A stretch of 64,000 nt of DNA from Bacteroidales bacterium 52_46 (lineage in GTDB: Bacteria; Bacteroidota; Bacteroidia; Bacteroidales; Muribaculaceae): the NCBI GenBank assembly GCA_001915385.1, contig MNQK01000034.1, positions 124,001 to 188,000 on the forward strand. Reading direction: 5' to 3'. Positions 9,135-14,844 of the stretch are shown here, piece after piece. Below the pieces are notes generated by a model, which did not search any database, was not told the DNA's origin, and worked only from the letters and a program-made list of their open reading frames with translations. The position numbers and the translations under genes were made by a program. Numbering within the stretch: position 1 is the first letter of the stretch; every line of letters starts with the position of its first letter.

Positions 9135-9176
9135 CCCGGCGGCGGTGTCGCTCCGCTGTGGTTCTCCCTCGCCGGG
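9135..9176 (-). other. Intercistronic hairpin A
   Basis: CCCGGCG (9135-9141) pairs with CGCCGGG (9170-9176), with a smaller GCGG/CCGC stem inside. It sits in the leader of the 221-aa gene, 31 nt before the ATG. Member of a family of four such hairpins in this cluster. Confidence 0.65.
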
Positions 9177-9185
9177 ATTGGGTGG

Positions 9186-9287
9186 TTATTTACTGATTTT
9201 ACCTATCTTCTTGCCGTTGTAGCTTGAATATATTACGCCATTCTTTATATAGCCGCAATCTGCTTGTGTGGGTTGTTTCTTGTCCAT
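9186..9287 (-). CDS. Small ORF, 33 aa
   Basis: Reads MDKKQPTQADCGYIKNGVIY onwards and ends ...KIGKISK, with its stop just before hairpin A. The composition (Lys, Tyr, Gly) looks like a real small protein, and the ORF fits the tight spacing of the cluster. An overlapping alternative frame (MESDGQETTHTSRL) is less convincing. No function is recognised. Confidence 0.5.
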   Translation of the reverse strand: MDKKQPTQADCGYIKNGVIYSSYNGKKIGKISK

Positions 9288-9308
9288 CGCTTTCCATTTT
9301 AGGGGTTA

Positions 9309-9386
9309 TTACTTCAAATTTGCTCCGTCGCGTAATGATTGGCCAAGCCAGCATATAGCGCATACAATCATGATTATTATTCCCAT
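9309..9386 (-). CDS. Small hydrophobic ORF, 25 aa
   Basis: MGIIIMIVCAICWLGQSLRD followed by GANLK and a stop: one short hydrophobic segment then a polar tail, the shape of a tiny single-pass membrane peptide. It lies 21 bp upstream of the 33-aa ORF on the same strand. Too short for firm support. Confidence 0.4.
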   Translation of the reverse strand: MGIIIMIVCAICWLGQSLRDGANLK

Positions 9387-9416
9387 AGTCGTAAGTTTTA
9401 AATGGTTGATATTTTG

Positions 9417-9647
9417 TTATACTTGTTTTGCGTAAATATTTGCCGGTATCCGCAAGCTGTCTATGTCGACGTGAATATTGTTCGCGTCCATCACGTATGC
9501 AAACGCATTCCGCGCATACCGTTTGCCGACAACCGTAATCCGGTTAAATCTTGCCTTACTTTCTTCGGGCAACTCTCCGCCTCTAAGCAATGCAAAATGC
9601 AATCTGCATATCTGGTCGGTAATCTGGTTAAATGTCTTTGTTCTCAT
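9417..9647 (-). CDS. Hypothetical phage protein, 76 aa
   Basis: Starts MRTKTFNQITDQICRLHFAL. Basic, probably alpha/beta, with one Cys. Part of the leftward cluster of small genes, all closely spaced. No family recognised. Confidence 0.6.
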   Translation of the reverse strand: MRTKTFNQITDQICRLHFALLRGGELPEESKARFNRITVVGKRYARNAFAYVMDANNIHVDIDSLRIPANIYAKQV

Positions 9648-9674
9648 CGTCTTTCCGTTGTGCCGTGGGGCGGG

Positions 9675-9872
9675 TTATAGCGAAATTCTTGCTATTGGTT
9701 TACCGTTGAGCGTGCCAAAGTCGGGGCTAACCTTTATGTCTTTGCCGCAATAGTGTTTAACTCGTTTTGCTAAATACTCGCAGCGTTCAGGGGTGTAAAT
9801 AAACCATGTCCACCCGTCTATTATTAAATCTTTTGCTTTTTGGCTTATCTGCCTTTTCTCTGTTGCGTCCAT
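9675..9872 (-). CDS. Hypothetical phage protein, 65 aa
   Basis: Starts MDATEKRQISQKAKDLIIDG and contains WTWFIYTPERCEYLAKRVKH. Helical N-terminus and basic overall. Hairpin B is in its leader. Function unknown. Confidence 0.6.
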   Translation of the reverse strand: MDATEKRQISQKAKDLIIDGWTWFIYTPERCEYLAKRVKHYCGKDIKVSPDFGTLNGKPIARISL

Positions 9873-9916
9873 ATCTTTATTTTTGCTTGTTTATTTCGTT
9901 TCTGCCGGCCTTTCTC

Positions 9917-9945
9917 CCGTCGGAGGTGCAATTACCGTCCGGCGG
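9917..9945 (-). other. Intercistronic hairpin B
   Basis: CCGTCGGA (9917-9924) pairs with TCCGGCGG (9938-9945) with one G-U pair, 44 nt before the ATG at 9872. It is the most divergent member of the family. Confidence 0.5.
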
Positions 9946-9968
9946 TGTGAGGGGCGATTTTGGGGCGG

Positions 9969-10226
9969 TTATTGCTCGTTGCGCTCCATTTCAAGTATTT
10001 GCCCCATTTCAACCCCTTGCAGATATGCAAGTAACTCAGCGGGCTTGAAGCGTGGTGTTAGTGCTTTTACCATTTCAACGCCGTTACTTGCGGCCATGCC
10101 AATAACATATTTGTGGGGTTCCGCAAAGTTCGTGAAAACTTTAAGCCCAATTCGGCCAAATAGCTTTTCAGCCAACATTACGCACTTGTCGAGGGTTGTT
10201 TGTCTTTTTGCCATATCTGTTTGCAT
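9969..10226 (-). CDS. Hypothetical phage protein, 85 aa
   Basis: MAKRQTTLDKCVMLAEKLFG may be the true start (10214), four codons inside the longest frame. It contains AEPHKYVIGMAASNGVEMVK and ends in a Glu/Met-rich helix. It lies 12-24 bp after the 77-aa gene. Function unknown. Confidence 0.6.
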   Translation of the reverse strand: MQTDMAKRQTTLDKCVMLAEKLFGRIGLKVFTNFAEPHKYVIGMAASNGVEMVKALTPRFKPAELLAYLQGVEMGQILEMERNEQ

Positions 10227-10238
10227 TTAGTTATTCGG

Positions 10239-10472
10239 TTAGAGTTTGCCGCGGTTTATCAGGCTATGCAGTGCATCGTGTTCGCTTATGCAATTGCGGT
10301 ACGCAACCAGTTTAACGCGGTTGAATATCTTGGCGCACTGTTTCGGGTCATTCGCCTTTGCGGCCAGTTCGGCGGTTAGGTCGTGCGTCCAATCTCCCGT
10401 TGTCTCGTCGTAGCGAGTCCAGCCAATAGCTATAACCGCTAAAAACATTTGTTTGAATTGTTCTATTTTCAT
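10239..10472 (-). CDS. Hypothetical phage protein, 77 aa
   Basis: I start it at the ATG 10470-10472 (MKIEQFKQMFLAVIAIGWTR) because the longer in-frame extension runs through the tRNA-like hairpin and has no protein-like character. It contains GWTRYDETTGDWTHDLTAEL and a helical C-terminus. Function unknown. Confidence 0.6.
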   Translation of the reverse strand: MKIEQFKQMFLAVIAIGWTRYDETTGDWTHDLTAELAAKANDPKQCAKIFNRVKLVAYRNCISEHDALHSLINRGKL

Positions 10473-10496
10473 TTGTCTGTAAGTTTTAGTTTTAGC

Positions 10497-10538
10497 TCCC
10501 GGCGTGTGAATCGAACACACGTTAAGACCGTCCCGGGA
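10497..10538 (-). other. Intercistronic hairpin C, tRNA T-arm-like
   Basis: The outer stem TCCCGG/CCGGGA encloses CGTGTG-AATCGAA-CACACG. On the reverse strand the inner part reads exactly like a tRNA T-arm (TTCGATT loop) followed by a GCCGGGAG acceptor-like end, but no 5' half of a tRNA is present. It lies 24 nt before the ATG at 10472 and occupies the same position as hairpins A, B and D. Confidence 0.6.
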
Positions 10539-10546
10539 AAGGTGGA

Positions 10547-10726
10547 TTAGCCGCGAAGATTGATGTTTGCGGCGTGTCTGTCCAATAGCACAACTTCGAT
10601 GCGTGCTAAAATATCCGCTTTTGTCATGTTGGCGGCAATGCCTGTTACGTTGTAATACTCGCCGCATTTGAGCATGTTTTGCTTTGTCTGTTTAGCAATA
10701 AAATTGAAAATGTCTTTAATTGTCAT
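10547..10726 (-). CDS. Hypothetical phage protein, 59 aa
   Basis: Reads MTIKDIFNFIAKQTKQNMLK from 10726 and ends ...AANINLRG at 10547. It contains CGEYYNVTGIAANMTKADIL. The frame is clean and fills the gap between two neighbours. Hairpin D lies 29 nt before its start. Function unknown. Confidence 0.55.
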   Translation of the reverse strand: MTIKDIFNFIAKQTKQNMLKCGEYYNVTGIAANMTKADILARIEVVLLDRHAANINLRG

Positions 10727-10755
10727 GGTCTTTTGTGTTTAATTGTTTCTTTGCT

Positions 10756-10803
10756 CCCGGCGGTCAATTCGATTGCAGCGGCCAGTAACACCGCGCCGCC
10801 GGG
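10756..10803 (-). other. Intercistronic hairpin D
   Basis: Perfect 8-bp outer stem CCCGGCGG (10756-10763) and CCGCCGGG (10796-10803) in the leader of the 59-aa gene. The base of the stem is followed, on the transcribed strand, by GAGCAAAG and a U-poor leader, as in hairpins A and C. Confidence 0.65.
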
Positions 10804-10811
10804 TGTGATGG

Positions 10812-11039
10812 TTATTTGGATAGTTCGGAGATTGCTTTTTCTATGTTCGGAATCACCCACGATTTAAGGTAAAGCCTTAGACGCTGGTCGCGGATATAAT
10901 CCGCTGTCGCTTGGTCGTAGCTCCGGCAATCGCTTGGAACGATAGGAGGATAAAAAACGGTTGTTCCGTCTTCCTTTAACAATTTATGCAAGTTGTGCAG
11001 GCTTTCCGTTAACTGTTGTTTGGTCTGTACCTTTTTCAT
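10812..11039 (-). CDS. Hypothetical phage protein, 75 aa
   Basis: MKKVQTKQQLTESLHNLHKL followed by LKEDGTTVFYPPIVPSDCRS: two helices around a proline loop, basic N-terminus. Leftward cluster. Function unknown. Confidence 0.6.
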   Translation of the reverse strand: MKKVQTKQQLTESLHNLHKLLKEDGTTVFYPPIVPSDCRSYDQATADYIRDQRLRLYLKSWVIPNIEKAISELSK

Positions 11040-11066
11040 TTCCTTTCGGTTTATGTGTTGACAATT

Positions 11067-11186
11067 TTACAATCTTATCCCGGCATAATAGCATAACCAC
11101 ATAAAGCGGCCGATAAAGTGTATGAGTAGAAGCCCGGCGGCTACTATGCCGATAACCGCCGCCGTGGCTTTTAGGGTGGGTTTCAT
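11067..11186 (-). CDS. Small membrane protein, 39 aa
   Basis: MKPTLKATAAVIGIVAAGLL is followed by a second hydrophobic stretch (LIHFIGRFMWLCYY): a basic N-terminus and one or two membrane segments. Its ATG overlaps the stop of the upstream gene (ATGA at 11183-11186), good evidence that it is translated. Function unknown. Confidence 0.6.
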   Translation of the reverse strand: MKPTLKATAAVIGIVAAGLLLIHFIGRFMWLCYYAGIRL

Positions 11187-11608
11187 TTGTACGCTGCCAT
11201 TTGGTTGTTATACTCGTCTTCCGCGTCGGAGATATAGACCGATGCCAGATAATTAGCGGCCTCTTTGCGTTCTGCTGCTGTTACCCTTGTGTTGTCTTCC
11301 ATCCATCCGGCGCAATACATTTCAGCAAGTGAGGCGGCGATGATTGAACGCATTGCGGAGGATTGTGCCAGCCTTTTGCGATTTGGGGTAATACCCCGTT
11401 TGATTTTGTTTGTCAGAGAGAGCACCAGAGGCGCAACATAGCGGCGGTAAATATCGCCATCATTTTCGGCTGTTAATACGATGTTGGTGGCTGTGTGCGA
11501 GAGTTCCGAAAATTCGGGTGCTTTTACTTCGGTTGCATTCATGGTCGAGGGGGTGTTTGATGAAAGAGAATTAACACCGGTGTTAATTTTGTTTGCTGTT
11601 GTTTTCAT
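11183..11608 (-). CDS. Hypothetical phage protein, 141 aa, first gene of the leftward cluster
   Basis: The Thr/Ser-rich N-terminus (about 1-45) looks unstructured. The rest is helical with LVLSLTNKIKRGITPNRKRL and AASLAEMYCAGWMEDN. A second Met in frame (MNATEVKAPEF, residue 23) could also start it. It is first after the regulatory region with three 13-bp repeats. Function unknown. Confidence 0.65.
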   Translation of the reverse strand: MKTTANKINTGVNSLSSNTPSTMNATEVKAPEFSELSHTATNIVLTAENDGDIYRRYVAPLVLSLTNKIKRGITPNRKRLAQSSAMRSIIAASLAEMYCAGWMEDNTRVTAAERKEAANYLASVYISDAEDEYNNQMAAYK

Positions 11609-11615
11609 AATTGTA

Positions 11616-11674
11616 TAATTTAACTATTGTCGTAATTTAACTATTTATTACCTTTGCATTGTAATTTAACTATT
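11616..11674. repeat. Three direct 13-bp repeats TAATTTAACTATT
   Basis: Identical copies at 11616-11628, 11633-11645 and 11662-11674, just upstream of the leftward cluster and overlapping a rightward promoter. The arrangement suggests operators for a phage regulator, or iterons. Confidence 0.7.
11627..11656 (+). promoter_or_regulatory. Rightward promoter P1
   Basis: TTG (11627-11629), a 19-bp spacer and TACCTTTG (11649-11656) match the Bacteroidetes consensus. Repeat copy 2 lies inside the promoter and copy 3 at the expected transcript start, a position suited to repression. Confidence 0.5.
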
Positions 11675-11713
11675 AACCGCCCTTCATCTGCGACAGACAA
11701 ACGGGGCGGTTTT
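11663..11713 (+). ncRNA. Candidate ~50-nt RNA from P1
   Basis: From the predicted start, the next 50 nt end in a hairpin with arms AACCGCCC (11675-11682) and GGGCGGTT (11704-11711), an inner TCTG/CAGA stem, then TTTTCG. There is no room for a gene. It could be a small RNA, or simply an early terminator protecting the leftward cluster. Confidence 0.35.
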
Positions 11714-11724
11714 CGTTTATCCTG

Positions 11725-11756
11725 TTGCATGTTCGCAAAGTTTGTGCTATCTTTGC
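11725..11756 (+). promoter_or_regulatory. Rightward promoter P2
   Basis: TTG at 11725-11727, a 21-bp spacer, then TATCTTTG (11749-11756), an exact -7 box. Confidence 0.6.
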
Positions 11757-11762
11757 GGGTGA

Positions 11763-11990
11763 AAACCTTTCGGGGGCGCGGTTATTAAACCGCTTTAATG
11801 CTTTCGCAACCCCCAGGCATCAGCGACGGAGTATTATTTTAACCGTCCATTTGCCCACATTAAACGCGATTTCGATGCGCATAATATGGAAAGGCTTCGC
11901 GGCTATTTCAATTAACAAAGATTGGAGGCTTGCCGCATCACCTTTCAACCTTTGAAACTCCGACCGCTGCAACGGTTCGGAGTTTTCTTT
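11763..11990 (+). ncRNA. Candidate ~230-nt transcript from P2, no convincing protein
   Basis: Runs from P2 to a strong hairpin terminator (arms 11956-11963 and 11977-11984, then TTTTCTTTTC). The only long frame here would start upstream of the predicted transcript start and is Arg/Ile-rich without family character, so I favour a non-coding RNA. A GGGGG/CCCCC pairing near the 5' end would form a domain. Confidence 0.4.
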
Positions 11991-11999
11991 TCAATGTTC

Positions 12000-12841
12000 G
12001 CTATATCTGGGTTACTTATCCCCTTTGTTTGTATTACAAATATACGACTTATTTTTGACTCCACCAAATAATAATTCATTTATTTTCAAGCACTTACAAC
12101 TATATACCCATGCAACGTAACAAAACACACGCATAGAGCATGATTACATCGCGTATGACAGCCTCGGAAAAAAGTTTGAAGAAAAACGCCAAAACTCTTG
12201 CAAGTGTCTGAAATACGTGTTATATTTGCGATGCGATTGAGCGTGAAACACTCGAAAGTAACTGATTTGTAACATGTTACAGGCGTGGAACAAATTTAGC
12301 GATATAGGAGGCTGCAACCATATAGTATACGGTATTGCGGCGGACGTGCGAGTATCGTAACCGTCTGAATAAATGGAGATAATAAGCCGATGGAGGGGTG
12401 GCGGGGGTATGAAGCCGGCCAAACGAAATCGAGCGGGTGCGACCTTGAAAATTTTTTTCTTGAAAATTTCAGTTGCCATCAATTTGTAACCATTTATGAT
12501 TATTTAACATTTAAATGTAGCAATGCAGTTGTATGCAGTTGTAAGTACATAGCATAACACGCTAATAATCAATATATTTATCTTAATTTATGTAGTTATG
12601 TAGTAGATATTGGGAAAATATTACGCATGATAATAAGATTGTAGTCAATACATATAAGGGGAAGAAAAAAATAAATAGATAAATAGTATATACTACATTC
12701 GTGATTTTCATTTAATCCACTGACAGACAGGGAGAAGAGAGAGAAGAGGCAGATGCATGGCGGAAGTAGAAAACGCCTCACTCAACTCCTTTTTAAACAA
12801 ACACTTAAAACCAATTTCTTAAAGTATTACATACGGTTTAG
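12000..12841. other. Region without a convincing protein gene
   Basis: AT-rich with one GC-richer stretch (12290-12450). A 112-aa reverse frame (12144-12482) is Ile/Phe/Tyr/Pro-rich, lacks a start context and may be a shadow. A possible rightward promoter is seen near 12198-12230 (TTG, then TATATTTG). 12600-12740 contains tandem A/T runs. I cannot assign a function. Confidence 0.5.
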
Positions 12842-12872
12842 TTGCTTATATTATTTATATACAATATATTTG
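12842..12872 (+). promoter_or_regulatory. Promoter of the radical SAM operon
   Basis: TTG (12842-12844), a 20-bp spacer and TATATTTG (12865-12872). The leader to the ATG at 12942 is about 60 nt. Confidence 0.65.
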
Positions 12873-12941
12873 CAGCATAAAACCAGCAACTTTCCTCCAC
12901 AACGACCGAGAGGAGGAATAGGCAACCACGAACCAAAAGAT

Positions 12942-13493
12942 ATGGATAAGAATAAGAAATTACGACTTGTAGTAACCGCCAAGTGCCATAACAAATGTCC
13001 GCTTTGCTGCAACAACCGTTTTGACCTCTCTCAACTTCCAGTGGTTGAGAGATGGGACTATGAGGAAATTATGATAACAGGCGGCGAGCCTCTGTTATTC
13101 GTAGAGCGTACCATCGACTTAATACGTGATATTAAGAGGATTCAAGACGTCATGGGGATTGAGCAAAGCAAATTCTATCTTTATACAGCTCTGCCTGAAC
13201 AAATCGGCGGTGCACATAATATCGCTCGGTTGGCTTATCATTTTGACGGTATGTGTATTACGCCCCACACTCAGCGTGATGTAGAGGTATTCTGTAAGTT
13301 ATTCCCTGGAATAACTATCGACCTTGCCTCGGAATGTTCTATGCGGTTAAACCTTTTTGCGGATGTCAGCAAAATGCTTGACAATATCGACGTAGACCTT
13401 TCGGGGTGGAAAATCAAGCACATGGAATGGATAAAAGACTGCCCTGTCCCCGTGGGAGAGGATTTGAGACGCATAAATAATCTTTTTATATGA
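12942..13493 (+). CDS. Miniature radical SAM/4Fe-4S protein
   Basis: 183 aa from the ATG 12942 (MDKNKKLRLVVTAKCHNKCP). A longer frame exists, but its extra N-terminus runs back through the promoter. The motif KCHNKCPLCC is a CX3CX2C iron-sulfur motif of the radical SAM family, and MITGGEPLLF is the SAM-binding GGEP motif. Then come YLYTALPEQ and ITIDLASECS, consistent with later strands of a partial TIM barrel. It is much shorter than typical family members (about 250-400 aa), as some phage-encoded versions are. The substrate is unknown. First gene of a rightward operon that ends with the helicase. Confidence 0.8.
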   Translation: MDKNKKLRLVVTAKCHNKCPLCCNNRFDLSQLPVVERWDYEEIMITGGEPLLFVERTIDLIRDIKRIQDVMGIEQSKFYLYTALPEQIGGAHNIARLAYHFDGMCITPHTQRDVEVFCKLFPGITIDLASECSMRLNLFADVSKMLDNIDVDLSGWKIKHMEWIKDCPVPVGEDLRRINNLFI

Positions 13494-13714
13494 AGAAAAC
13501 GATATTAACCCTCCTCGCCCTGCTCACCCTGGCGCTGACGGGGTGCGTAAGCGACAAAATTAACGAGGCCGAAACTTTTAGTTATGACGATAGCCTTATC
13601 ACCGCCGATTATCACGGCCACCGCTACATAATATACAAAGGCTTCAAGCGAGGCGGCATCACCCACGACCCCGACTGCCCGTGCCGAGAGAAAGGAGGAG
13701 GAAATGATTGTTAA
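13490..13714 (+). CDS. Small phage lipoprotein, 74 aa
   Basis: MKKTILTLLALLTLALTGCV is a signal peptide with lipobox (LTGC, Cys 19). The mature part is acidic and ends in a Cys-rich tail (HDPDCPCREKGGGNDC). ATGA overlap with the radical SAM gene. A prophage lipoprotein could act in superinfection exclusion or lysogenic conversion; that is inference only. Confidence 0.7.
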   Translation: MKKTILTLLALLTLALTGCVSDKINEAETFSYDDSLITADYHGHRYIIYKGFKRGGITHDPDCPCREKGGGNDC

Positions 13715-13892
13715 GTCATACGAGGTCTATTGCGAATGGTGCAGGAAGTATCTCGGTCGCTACAACGCCTATGCGCCTACTGCGACTCAACTTCGTGCGG
13801 ATGGCATCAAGATAGTCATTACCAACGGCAAAACACAACACTTTTGCCAAACGTGTTTTATGAAGTTCAAGGAAGAACAACAACCACGTTAA
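13704..13892 (+). CDS. Zinc-ribbon miniprotein, 62 aa
   Basis: Two CxxC knuckles (CEWC near residue 10, CQTC near residue 49) around a basic core, so probably a zinc ribbon. The segment CEWCRKYLGRY resembles CPYCRKVLGRY in the 48-aa protein at 26990. It overlaps the lipoprotein gene by 11 bp. Function unknown. Confidence 0.65.
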   Translation: MIVKSYEVYCEWCRKYLGRYNAYAPTATQLRADGIKIVITNGKTQHFCQTCFMKFKEEQQPR

Positions 13893-13904
13893 ACTTGGCT
13901 GAGG

Positions 13905-14081
13905 ATGGATGAATTTACAGTGCAGCAGGTGGCACTTAAGCGCATCTGTGAGATTAAAGATATTGCCGACCTCTTGTTTAAGAAAATCCACGACGATATT
14001 ATCCCTATACCTCGCCAAAACCGCAAATCCTACGTCTCGCCCTACGCTAAGTTTGACAAAATTAGGAGGAAAAGAAAATGA
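13905..14081 (+). CDS. Hypothetical protein, 58 aa
   Basis: MDEFTVQQVALKRICEIKDI then a Lys/Arg-rich tail (KFDKIRRKRK). Its stop overlaps the next start (ATGA). Probably nucleic-acid binding from its charge; no family recognised. Confidence 0.55.
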   Translation: MDEFTVQQVALKRICEIKDIADLLFKKIHDDIIPIPRQNRKSYVSPYAKFDKIRRKRK

Positions 14082-14230
14082 ATGTAAAAGAACTAAAAGA
14101 AGCCCTCGTCGCCTATCCCGATGATATGGAGGTGGTAGTAGACCGAATGGAATACGATGACTCGGAGCATATTTATGACGCTGAGTTTTATCTTGAAACC
14201 AACGACAACAACCAATTAGTGATTGACTGA
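14078..14230 (+). CDS. Small acidic protein, 50 aa
   Basis: MNVKELKEALVAYPDDMEVV followed by an acidic stretch (EYDDSEHIYDAEFYLETNDN). The N-terminal motif (KELKEAL..YPDD.EV) is found in many small phage proteins of unknown role. Coupled to both neighbours by ATGA overlaps. Confidence 0.6.
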   Translation: MNVKELKEALVAYPDDMEVVVDRMEYDDSEHIYDAEFYLETNDNNQLVID

Positions 14231-14421
14231 TGAAGAAGATACTGTTAGCAATGATACATGGGTTATTGCCTATACTTGGTATAATCCTTATTGTATCTAT
14301 TATAGCTTTAGCCGTATATTTTACAGAATGTTTAGGAGTCCCCCAAGGCATTGCGGTCGTAATTGTATTGATAGTAGTTGCATGGATTATAAGTGCAGTG
14401 GAGTGGTACAAACATAATTAA
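14230..14421 (+). CDS. Small membrane protein, two helices, 63 aa
   Basis: Two hydrophobic segments (about residues 5-28 and 40-57), short charged C-terminus (VEWYKHN). The start overlaps the previous stop. Function unknown. Confidence 0.6.
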   Translation: MKKILLAMIHGLLPILGIILIVSIIALAVYFTECLGVPQGIAVVIVLIVVAWIISAVEWYKHN

Positions 14422-14427
14422 GTGAAT

Positions 14428-14610
14428 ATGAAAAAGAAACACCGCAGAGCCGTGTGCTACATCCTATGTGTTGTATGGCTGATAATCACCTCCCCATTGG
14501 CGATAATCGGCTATATCGGAGAATTTGCCGTAACCATTGGCGGATATGTGGCTATCAGACCGATGGAATGGCTCAAAACAAAACTGAAAGTATATGAGTA
14601 TGACCCCTAA
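14428..14610 (+). CDS. Small membrane protein, 60 aa
   Basis: A basic N-terminus (MKKKHRRAVCYILCVVWLII) leads into a membrane segment and a second hydrophobic stretch (IGYIGEFAVTIGGYVAI). A GTG six bases upstream (14422) is an alternative start. Function unknown. Confidence 0.55.
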   Translation: MKKKHRRAVCYILCVVWLIITSPLAIIGYIGEFAVTIGGYVAIRPMEWLKTKLKVYEYDP

Positions 14611-14842
14611 AAGAAAAGTGGGATCGTGGAATGTGGCGGCCGAGTTTGAGGTACGCAATCTTGCGTCCGAGCAGACAGAACATGCTTGCACGATAATTAA
14701 CGAGAATAAGGAGCGCGGTTGGCGAGAAGTTCTTGACATGTTAGCTCACGCGGGATTCCGTGGTACAGTTGTAGACAGAATACAACTCAACTTACCTTTG
14801 CTGATTGTTATTGATTACAAAGTTGAAATAGATAAACAGTAA
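14594..14842 (+). CDS. Hypothetical protein, 82 aa
   Basis: Overlaps the previous gene by 17 bp; the ATG at 14600 is an equally possible start. Contains VAAEFEVRNLASEQTEHACT and ends two bases before the helicase start. Function unknown. Confidence 0.55.
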   Translation: MSMTPKRKVGSWNVAAEFEVRNLASEQTEHACTIINENKERGWREVLDMLAHAGFRGTVVDRIQLNLPLLIVIDYKVEIDKQ

Positions 14843-14844
14843 AT

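Noticed and set aside
7674..9196. Forward ORFs opposite the serine recombinase and the 221-aa gene
   Set aside because: The recombinase motifs are on the reverse strand; the forward frames are Cys/Ser-rich shadow type.
11725..11955. Forward 76-aa ORF
   Set aside because: Its start lies inside the predicted promoter, upstream of the transcript start, and it has no protein-like character; treated as a non-coding transcript.
12144..12482. Reverse 112-aa ORF in the gene-poor region
   Set aside because: No start context, unusual composition and no neighbours in the same direction; kept only as a remark.
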